A stretch of 32,129 nt of DNA from the NCBI GenBank assembly GCA_022796015.1, contig JAAWHU010000041.1, positions 1 to 32,129 on the forward strand, read 5' to 3'. This document shows, piece by piece, positions 16,777 through 23,415 of the stretch. Below the pieces are notes generated by a model that was not told the DNA's origin, searched no databases, and worked only from the letters and a program-made list of their open reading frames with translations. Positions within the stretch are counted from its first letter, which is position 1. Each line of letters begins with the position of its first letter. The translations under genes were made by a program, and so were the position numbers. This DNA is from Hungatella sp. (lineage in GTDB: Bacteria; Bacillota; Clostridia; Lachnospirales; Lachnospiraceae).

Positions 16777-18237
16777 ATGTATGATGTGTTGATTATAGGC
16801 TGCGGCGTGGTTGGAGCCGCAGCCGCCTATGAGCTTTCCAAGTATAATCTGTCAGTCTGTGTGTGTGAGCGTTACAACGACGTTGCAAACGGCTGTACCA
16901 AGGCCAACACGGCCATTCTTCACGCAGGATTTGATTGCCCTGTGGGAAGCCTGGAGGCCAGGCTGAATCTGCGGGGAATTGAGCTTGCAGAGGAGATCTG
17001 CCAAAAGCTGGATGTGGAGCGGGTTTCCATGCCCACTTTTATTATTGCCTATGACAATCCCCATGAGCTGGAATATATTCAGGAGCTGTATGAAAGAGGA
17101 AGAGCCAACGGGGTCAAGGGGCTGCGCATTGTGGACAGGGAGGAGGCTTTGAGACTGGAGCCGGGGCTGAACCCGGATATTAAGGCAGCTTTGTATGCAC
17201 CGGGATCAGCCATCGTCAATCCGTGGGAGTACTGTATTGCCATGGCGGAGACGGCCGTGAAAAACGGGGCCCAGGTAAAGCTGGACAGCGAGGTTGTGTC
17301 GTTGGAAAAAAAAGACGGGTATTTCCGGGTGTCCACGTCCTCCGGTGTGTGTGAAGCACGGTTTGTGGTAAATGCCGCAGGCGGCTGGTCTGCCCAGGTC
17401 TATGAGATGGTGGGCGGAACGGGGCTTACACAGACTAATTTTGCAGGGCAGTACTATATTCTTGACAAAAATCAGGGGGAAAAGATTCATTCCATCGTGT
17501 TTCCCTGCCCTGATGAGCACGGGTTTAAAGGAATCTGCGTGACGCCTACGGTTCACGGCAACCTGCTGGTGGGCCCGGACTGCTATGAGGCGGCAGACGG
17601 AGATCATGTAGGGACGGATCCGGCCACCTTAGAGAGCTTAAAGGAGGCCGGCCTGCGGTCGGTTCCGGGCATTGATTTTAGCCAGATCATCCATGAATAT
17701 GCAGGAGTGCGCCCCAACACCCAGATTCCTGATTTTGTCATCGGACAGGCTCCCGAGTGCCCTGGATTCATTAACCTTGCAGGAATCAAGTCTCCGGGAC
17801 TTTCCAGTGCGCCGGCCATTGCCGAGGAGCTTAAGAAGATCCTTGAAGGCTGCGGCCTGGTGTTTGAGAAAAAGGAGCAATTTACAGACAGCCGCAGCAG
17901 GATTGTCTTTAGAAGGCTCAGTGATCGGGAAAAGAAGGAGGCCATCCGGGCCAATCCCCTGTACGGAAGGATTATATGCCGGTGTGAGACCGTCACCGAG
18001 GGGGAGATTGTGGAGGCCATTCACCGGCCCATTGTCCCCCGCACCATCGATGGGGTAAAGCGGCGCTGCAATGCCGGAATGGGACGGTGCCAGGGAGGCT
18101 TCTGCGGCCCCAGAGTCCATGAGATTTTAGCAAGGGAGCTGGGAGTGGATCCACAGGAGATTCTCATGGATGAGCAGGGGACATTTATACTTACATCACC
18201 CATAAAGGAGGAGGCTGCCTATGAGAACGGAATATGA
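16777..18237 (+). CDS. FAD-dependent oxidoreductase with C-terminal BFD-like [2Fe-2S] domain (GlpA/LhgO-like), 486 aa
   Basis: Residues 1-370 form a DAO-type flavoprotein: GCGVVG (8-13) binds FAD, and TKANTAILHAGFD (about 42-54) matches the flavin region of the clostridial GlpA-like and L-2-hydroxyglutarate oxidase group. Residues about 395-470 form a BFD-like iron-sulfur domain with C401, C403, C438 and C443 (CxC ... CxxxxC), plus C431. The family oxidises secondary alcohols such as glycerol 3-phosphate or 2-hydroxyacids. Here there is no glycerol kinase or facilitator, so the substrate is more likely the imported compound. It is translated with the next gene (17-nt overlap) and forms the catalytic part of a three-gene dehydrogenase. 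An AGAGGAG site precedes the ATG. Confidence 0.9.
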   Translation: MYDVLIIGCGVVGAAAAYELSKYNLSVCVCERYNDVANGCTKANTAILHAGFDCPVGSLEARLNLRGIELAEEICQKLDVERVSMPTFIIAYDNPHELEYIQELYERGRANGVKGLRIVDREEALRLEPGLNPDIKAALYAPGSAIVNPWEYCIAMAETAVKNGAQVKLDSEVVSLEKKDGYFRVSTSSGVCEARFVVNAAGGWSAQVYEMVGGTGLTQTNFAGQYYILDKNQGEKIHSIVFPCPDEHGFKGICVTPTVHGNLLVGPDCYEAADGDHVGTDPATLESLKEAGLRSVPGIDFSQIIHEYAGVRPNTQIPDFVIGQAPECPGFINLAGIKSPGLSSAPAIAEELKKILEGCGLVFEKKEQFTDSRSRIVFRRLSDREKKEAIRANPLYGRIICRCETVTEGEIVEAIHRPIVPRTIDGVKRRCNAGMGRCQGGFCGPRVHEILARELGVDPQEILMDEQGTFILTSPIKEEAAYENGI

Positions 18238-19495
18238 TGTAGTGGTAGTTGGAGGAGGCCCTGCCGGGCTGGCGGCGGCCTGCAGTGCCAAAGAGGCCGG
18301 GGCAAAGGAAGTTCTGGTGATCGAGAGGGACAAGGAAGCAGGCGGCATCTTAAATCAGTGCATCCACAACGGCTTTGGCCTTCACTATTTCAAAGAGGAG
18401 CTGACAGGTCCGGAGTATGCGGGGCGTTTTATAAAAAAAGCTGTGGAACTGGGAGTTACGATTCTGTTAGATACCATGGTACTGTCTGTAGAGGGACACA
18501 AGGTTACAGCCTGCAATGCACAGGATGGCCTTCTGGTTTTTACGGGAGGGGCGGTAGTGCTGGCCATGGGGTGCAGAGAGCGGACCCGGGGAGCCGTGGC
18601 CATTCCCGGAGACAGGCCGGCAGGAATCTTAACAGCCGGTACGGCCCAGCGTTACATTAATATGGAAGGGTGGATGGTGGGACGGAGAGTCGTCATTCTG
18701 GGAAGCGGGGATATCGGTCTTATTATGGCCAGGCGCATGACCTTAGAGGGGGCCAAGGTGTTGGCCTGTATCGAGCTCATGCCCTACTGCAATGGCCTTA
18801 ACCGCAATATTGTGCAGTGCCTGGAGGATTATGGGATCCCTCTGTATCTGTCCCATACGATTACCAATGTGGAAGGCCTGCACCGGGTGGAGCGGATTAC
18901 AGCGGCCAAAGTGGGGCCGGACAGAAAGCCCATTTTGGGGACGGAGCTGTATTTTGACTGCGATACCCTTCTTCTGTCCGTGGGCCTGATCCCGGAGAAC
19001 GAACTGACGAAGGAGGCGGGCATTCCTCTGGATGCCGTCACAAAGGGAGCCGTGGTCTATGAGAATATGGAGACCGGGAGGGACGGAGTGTTCAGCTGCG
19101 GAAACGTGGTTCATGTCCATGACCTGGTAGATTTTGTCACGGCGGAGAGCGAGAGAGCCGGGGCCGCCGCTGCGGCTTATGCCAAGGGAAAGAGCAGCCA
19201 GGAGGGCGGAAAAACCATTTATATTCAAGGAGAAGATCCTGTGACCTACACGGTTCCCCAGGCAATCCGAATGGGACATGTGACAGGTCAGGTGGAAATT
19301 TCCTTCCGCGTCAACAGGAGCTTTAAGGACAGTGAGATCCAGGTGCGGGACAAGGAAAAGCTGCTGTGCCGGTTTTCACGCAGCCATATGGCTCCCGGAG
19401 AGATGGAGCATATCACCATCCCCAAGGTGCTCCTTGACCGGGCAGTGGGGGAGGAAATCAAGGTCAAGGCAGTGGAAAAGGAGGCAAAGGCATGA
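18221..19495 (+). CDS. FAD/NAD(P)-binding oxidoreductase subunit (GlpB/HcnB-like role), 424 aa
   Basis: This is a pyridine-nucleotide-disulfide-type flavoprotein with GGGPAG (11-16) for FAD and a second Rossmann motif GSGDIG (about 167-172) for NAD(P). GGILNQCIHNGFG (about 41-53) resembles the group found as partners of GlpA-like and amino-acid/opine dehydrogenases. It probably passes electrons between the catalytic flavoprotein and a carrier or NAD. It overlaps the previous gene by 17 nt and the next by 4 nt, and it has a very strong AAGGAGGAGG site. The last 90 residues (after about 330) look like a beta-rich accessory domain. The redox partner is not shown by the sequence. Confidence 0.88.
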   Translation: MRTEYDVVVVGGGPAGLAAACSAKEAGAKEVLVIERDKEAGGILNQCIHNGFGLHYFKEELTGPEYAGRFIKKAVELGVTILLDTMVLSVEGHKVTACNAQDGLLVFTGGAVVLAMGCRERTRGAVAIPGDRPAGILTAGTAQRYINMEGWMVGRRVVILGSGDIGLIMARRMTLEGAKVLACIELMPYCNGLNRNIVQCLEDYGIPLYLSHTITNVEGLHRVERITAAKVGPDRKPILGTELYFDCDTLLLSVGLIPENELTKEAGIPLDAVTKGAVVYENMETGRDGVFSCGNVVHVHDLVDFVTAESERAGAAAAAYAKGKSSQEGGKTIYIQGEDPVTYTVPQAIRMGHVTGQVEISFRVNRSFKDSEIQVRDKEKLLCRFSRSHMAPGEMEHITIPKVLLDRAVGEEIKVKAVEKEAKA

Positions 19496-19839
19496 AGGAA
19501 CTGATCTGTATTGTGTGCCCAAGGGGATGTCATCTGAAGGTGGACGAGGAAAGGGAATTTGCAGTTACAGGAAATGCCTGTGCCCGCGGCCAAGAGTATG
19601 GAAGGATGGAGCTTCAAAATCCGGTGAGGGTTCTCACCAGTATTGTAGAGATTAAAGGCGCCCAAGGGCGCTGCTGCCCGGTAAAAACCGACAAGCCGAT
19701 TCCTAAAAAGGAGATTTTCCGGGCCATGGAGGCCTTAAGAGGCCTTACGCTGCAGGCGCCTGTAATGACAGGGGATGTGGTGTACAGGGACATATGCGGC
19801 ACAGGGGCATCCTGGAGGGCAACGAAAGATATGTCTTAG
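19492..19839 (+). CDS. DUF1667 small cysteine-rich redox subunit, 115 aa
   Basis: CIVCPRGC near the N-terminus (Cys 6, 9 and 13) and a further Cys pair region around GNACARG (about 29-35) fit a bound metal centre, probably iron-sulfur. The family is the regular third partner of clostridial GlpA-like flavoprotein pairs. Its start overlaps the previous stop (ATGA), so it is coupled to it. It is the last gene of the operon, and no terminator follows before the next promoter. The last 12 residues (GASWRATKDMS) look less conserved. The exact electron-transfer role is unknown. Confidence 0.88.
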   Translation: MKELICIVCPRGCHLKVDEEREFAVTGNACARGQEYGRMELQNPVRVLTSIVEIKGAQGRCCPVKTDKPIPKKEIFRAMEALRGLTLQAPVMTGDVVYRDICGTGASWRATKDMS

Positions 19840-19841
19840 AC

Positions 19842-19870
19842 TTGATTTTATTCTAATCCTGATTTACAAT
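19842..19870 (+). promoter_or_regulatory. Promoter of the signalling operon
   Basis: TTGATT (19842-19847) and TACAAT (19865-19870) are 17 bp apart. The -10 matches at 5 of 6 positions and the -35 at 4 of 6. It starts three bases after the DUF1667 stop, so the signalling genes may have their own transcript as well as read-through from the operon. Confidence 0.55.
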
Positions 19871-19921
19871 GAATCTATATAGAGGGGAGGGAATCCCAAG
19901 AGTAAATTAGGAGGCAGATGT

Positions 19922-20284
19922 ATGAGGAAACGTATTTTGGTAGTGGACGATGATGCAATGAATTTGAAAAGAACGCGGATGATTTTGGAGAAGAATTACA
20001 ATGTCCTTCTCGCAGAATCGGGGAGAGAAGCGCTTGACAAGATCAAATGTGAAAAAATAGATTTGATCCTTCTTGACATAGCCATGCCCATTATGGACGG
20101 CCTTGAGACTTTTAAGCGTATGAAAGATTCCGGCGTGGACATACCGGTTATTTTTTTGACTGCATCGGGATATGAGGATGATGTGCGGACGGCCATTAGT
20201 CTGGGTGCGGTTAATTACCTGAAAAAACCGTTTTACCCGGATGAACTGCTTAAACGGGTTTCATTGGGATTGGAGGAGCAATGA
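19922..20284 (+). CDS. Stand-alone receiver (CheY/Spo0F-like) response regulator, 120 aa
   Basis: A single receiver domain with the acidic pair (VVDDD, 7-11), the phospho-acceptor Asp in LILLDIAMPIMDG (about residue 56), the conserved Thr in FLTAS (about 81) and the Lys-Pro in YLKKPF (about 103). There is no output domain, so it either binds a target directly or serves as a phosphate shuttle. AGGAGG lies about 9 nt before the ATG. Its stop overlaps the start of the next kinase (ATGA, 20281-20284). The natural donor is the Hpt domain of that kinase. Confidence 0.93.
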   Translation: MRKRILVVDDDAMNLKRTRMILEKNYNVLLAESGREALDKIKCEKIDLILLDIAMPIMDGLETFKRMKDSGVDIPVIFLTASGYEDDVRTAISLGAVNYLKKPFYPDELLKRVSLGLEEQ

Positions 20285-23200
20285 GAGCGAAAGGGCAGAC
20301 CAGCGTACATCTGCTTCTTGCCAGTGTTGTCACCATGTTTGGTATATTGCTGATTCTGATCACAATATCTATGGCATGGGAACCATGGATGGTTCCGGTT
20401 ATTTTAATTGGCAATACCGTTGTGTGGTGCCTTCATATTGGGAGGATCGGATCGGACGCGTTCTATGAAAATTTATGTTCCAGTTTGCTGATGATCGGAT
20501 TTTTTTTCTTTGGAGTACATAGGGCTACGCTTTTTGATATTCCCGGTGTAGCCTGTATGATGGTTCTTGTTTTTTCTATGTCTGACAAAACGCGGCTGTT
20601 GTATATGACGGCTGCTTTGTATGTACTGGTTCTGCTGTATCATTTCTTTCTTCTTGGAACCATTACTTATGGTATGGAAACAGACGATATGATACGCCTG
20701 GGACTGGGAGTTACCGTTGTGGCAGGTTCCATGACCATTGCAAGATACCGGATCAACCGAAGGCTTGGATCAAGACAAAGGTATGAGGCCACCCTTGTAC
20801 AGCTGGAAAAAGCAGGAAGGCAGAATGCAGAGTTTCTCTCCAATGTGTCTCACGAACTTAGAACCCCCATTAATATGGTGCTGGGAATCAGCGAGGTCAT
20901 ACTGGAAAAAGAGATTACCCCGGAGATCAGGACAGATATGCAGTCCATACAGCTGGCGGGCAAGCGATTGTCCAACCAGATTAATAACATGCTTGATTAT
21001 ACGGAGATCGTGGAGGGCACATTGACTCCGGCCAAAGAGCCCTACCGGATCACATCGGTACTTAACGATATCATTACCATGACTGCCATGCAGAGCAGCA
21101 AGCACCAGTTGGAGATGGTGTTTGATCTGGAAGCCAGAGTGCCTGCAGTTCTCAGAGGTGATGCGGAGAAAATTTCTCATGTTCTTAAAATTCTTCTGGA
21201 AAATTCCATTAAGTTTACGGAAGAAGGCGGAATCAATATCTACATTGACTGCAGAGAGGAAAGCTATGGTGTCAACCTGATCATAGATATCTGCGATACT
21301 GGTATCGGCATGACAAATTCACAGCTTACACAGATGTGTGACGATTTTTATCAGGCAGATTCCGGAAGCAGCCGTTTTGCAGGAGGACTGGGGCTGGGAC
21401 TTCCGATTGCCAGGGGTCTCCTTCATGCCATGGGTGGATTTATTTATTTTAACAGTGAAGAACAGCAGGGACTGCAGGTTCATATCTCGATTCCCCAGGG
21501 AGTAGAAGACAGAACGCCATCCATGGTGATTTCCAATCCGGAAAAATTGTGCATTGCATGTTATTTCCGCCCGGAGAAGTACAGCAGCGATGAGGTCAGA
21601 AGATATTATGACAATATGATTCTGCATATGGTAAAAGGCCTTGGAATTGAAGGGTACCAGGCTCACAATTTTGAGGGACTGCTGAAGCTGCAGAACATTC
21701 ACAGGCTGACACATGTGTTTATTGCACAGTCGGAATACGAAGAGAACCGTTCTTATTATGAGGATTTGGCAGGCAGACTCCAAGTAGTGGTAATTGCCGA
21801 GCGGGAGTTTATGCTGGAGAGGGGCAGCAGACTTTTGGTAATTCATAAACCGTTTTTTGCCCTTTCTGTTGTAAACCTGTTAAATGGTGAAATAAAGGCA
21901 AATGGATTTGAAGAGGCACAGGCCGCCGGCCGTAAGCCGTTTTCCTGCGATGGTGTCCGGGTACTGGCTGTGGATGACGAAGAGATGAATCTTGTAGTGG
22001 CCAAAGGAGTGCTGGGCAGCTACGGGATCCAGGTTGACACCTGTCTTAGCGGAAGAGAAGCGGTGGAACGATGCGCGTCCACTTCTTATGACATTATTTT
22101 TCTTGATCACATGATGCCCGGCTTTGATGGTGTGGAGACCTTGAAGCAGATCCGCGAGCTTAAGGATGGCATGTATCAGGAACTGCCGGTGATTGCCCTG
22201 ACTGCCAATACCATAAGCGGTGCAAGGGAAATGTTTAAGCATGAGGGATTTACGGAATTTATTCCAAAACCCATTGAGAGGGCTGTTCTGGAGCGTGTAC
22301 TGCGCAAAGTTCTGCCCAAGAACAGTGTCCAGTACAGCGGAATGCCTATGATATCGGATGAAGTGATGGGGGAAAAGAAAGAGACATATTTCCAGAATGC
22401 ATATGACGACGAAAGGGAAGCCGTTGATTCCCGGGATGTCCATGATGACAAAAGGAAAGAAGCCATTTCCCAAGATGCCCATGATGATAAAAGGGAGGCC
22501 GCTGATTTCCGGGAAGCCCATGATGGCAAACGGGAAGCAGCCGTTTCCCGTGATGCCCGTGGCGGTAAACGGAAGGCAGCCGTTTCCCAGGAAGCCTATG
22601 GCGGCAAACGGAAGGCAGCTGGTTCTCAGAAAGCCCGTGATGGCAAACAGGAAGCAGCCGTTTCTCAGGATGCCCGTGATGGTAAACGGGAATCAGCCGA
22701 TTCCCGTGGTTCCCAGGATATCCATAAAGACGAAGGGAAGCAGCGGGGGACGGAGCTGCCCTTGGATGATCCTATGTGGGATTGGTCCGTGCCGGAAGAA
22801 ATCGGATCACCCAGGGCTCCTTATAAGGAATCCCAGCCCTCTGAACCCGTTTCAGAGAGGCATGAGCCGTCTGGCGCTCCAAAGCCTCAATCCCTCCTGC
22901 CTGACTCTGAGGACTTCGAGTCGTCGGAAGATGTTTTTCAGGAGTCTGAACCACTTCAGCCCGCGTCCGAGCCCTGTGAGGCGGCCCTTGAGGAAAGAGA
23001 GCCCCAAGAGCCTGATCCTGCCGCGTCAAATGATCCCTCCATCTTCTTTGCACCTCTTATTAAGATTGGCATTAATGTGCAGATGGGATTAGACTACTGC
23101 TGCGGGGAAAAGGATTTTTACGTGGAAATGCTGCAGATGTTCTGTTCCCAGGCTCCGGACAAGAAAGCGGAGATCATTTCTTTGTACGAGGCGAACAACT

Positions 23201-23391
23201 GGACAGATTATACGGTAAAGGTCCATGCACTGAAAAGCACATCATTAATTATCGGTGCAGAGCAGTTGGCAGAACAGGCAAAGATGTTAGAGCAGGCCGG
23301 AAAAAAAGGAAATATAGAATATATTCGGCACAGTCATTCCAGCTTGCTGCGCATGTATGATGAGGTCTGCAAGACCATTGAGGGTTTCTAA
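20281..23391 (+). CDS. Membrane hybrid histidine kinase with pseudo-receiver, receiver, tandem-repeat linker and Hpt, 1036 aa
   Basis: Residues 8-155 hold about six membrane segments and no large extracellular domain, so sensing is in or near the membrane. HisKA has H191 (NVSHELRTPIN), and HATPase has DTGIGMT and GGLGLGLPIA boxes (about 290-405). Residues about 420-545 look like a receiver fold without the phospho-acceptor Asp (THVFIAQSEY) but with a KP, that is, a pseudo-receiver. A true receiver follows (about 559-685) with D609 (FLDHMMPGFDG). Residues 708-811 are eight 13-residue repeats, then an acidic, proline- and serine-rich linker (about 820-920), then an Hpt domain with H982 (VHALKSTS). 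A complete His-Asp-His relay is thus in one chain, able to feed the stand-alone receiver upstream. The start overlaps that gene, with GGAGGAG upstream. Confidence 0.93.
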   Translation: MRAKGQTSVHLLLASVVTMFGILLILITISMAWEPWMVPVILIGNTVVWCLHIGRIGSDAFYENLCSSLLMIGFFFFGVHRATLFDIPGVACMMVLVFSMSDKTRLLYMTAALYVLVLLYHFFLLGTITYGMETDDMIRLGLGVTVVAGSMTIARYRINRRLGSRQRYEATLVQLEKAGRQNAEFLSNVSHELRTPINMVLGISEVILEKEITPEIRTDMQSIQLAGKRLSNQINNMLDYTEIVEGTLTPAKEPYRITSVLNDIITMTAMQSSKHQLEMVFDLEARVPAVLRGDAEKISHVLKILLENSIKFTEEGGINIYIDCREESYGVNLIIDICDTGIGMTNSQLTQMCDDFYQADSGSSRFAGGLGLGLPIARGLLHAMGGFIYFNSEEQQGLQVHISIPQGVEDRTPSMVISNPEKLCIACYFRPEKYSSDEVRRYYDNMILHMVKGLGIEGYQAHNFEGLLKLQNIHRLTHVFIAQSEYEENRSYYEDLAGRLQVVVIAEREFMLERGSRLLVIHKPFFALSVVNLLNGEIKANGFEEAQAAGRKPFSCDGVRVLAVDDEEMNLVVAKGVLGSYGIQVDTCLSGREAVERCASTSYDIIFLDHMMPGFDGVETLKQIRELKDGMYQELPVIALTANTISGAREMFKHEGFTEFIPKPIERAVLERVLRKVLPKNSVQYSGMPMISDEVMGEKKETYFQNAYDDEREAVDSRDVHDDKRKEAISQDAHDDKREAADFREAHDGKREAAVSRDARGGKRKAAVSQEAYGGKRKAAGSQKARDGKQEAAVSQDARDGKRESADSRGSQDIHKDEGKQRGTELPLDDPMWDWSVPEEIGSPRAPYKESQPSEPVSERHEPSGAPKPQSLLPDSEDFESSEDVFQESEPLQPASEPCEAALEEREPQEPDPAASNDPSIFFAPLIKIGINVQMGLDYCCGEKDFYVEMLQMFCSQAPDKKAEIISLYEANNWTDYTVKVHALKSTSLIIGAEQLAEQAKMLEQAGKKGNIEYIRHSHSSLLRMYDEVCKTIEGF
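22402..22713 (+). repeat. In-frame 39-bp minisatellite, eight units
   Basis: Eight consecutive 13-residue units run from YDDEREAVDSRDV to RDGKRESADSRGS, with the core HDGKREAAVSRDA. The unit is 39 bp, a multiple of three, so unit gain or loss keeps the frame. Units 3-8 are closest to each other, and a ninth is degenerate. The charged, helix-prone repeat sits between the receiver and Hpt domains of the kinase. Confidence 0.92.
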
Positions 23392-23415
23392 AAAAACAGG
23401 AGGGAGCACGGTGTA

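Noticed and set aside
16777..19839. Glycerol 3-phosphate dehydrogenase operon (glpABC)
   Set aside because: The subunits resemble that complex, but no glycerol kinase, facilitator or glycerol regulator is present and the genes follow an ABC importer and racemase. The glp symbols were not assigned.
22402..22713. CRISPR-like array
   Set aside because: The units are contiguous with no unique spacers and encode an in-frame protein repeat.
22397..23092. Long open frames in other phases and on the minus strand across the kinase repeat (also 22176-22529 and 21880-22521)
   Set aside because: A 39-bp repeat without stops in one unit is open in several frames. These frames lack ribosome sites and family resemblance and overlap a well-supported kinase gene.
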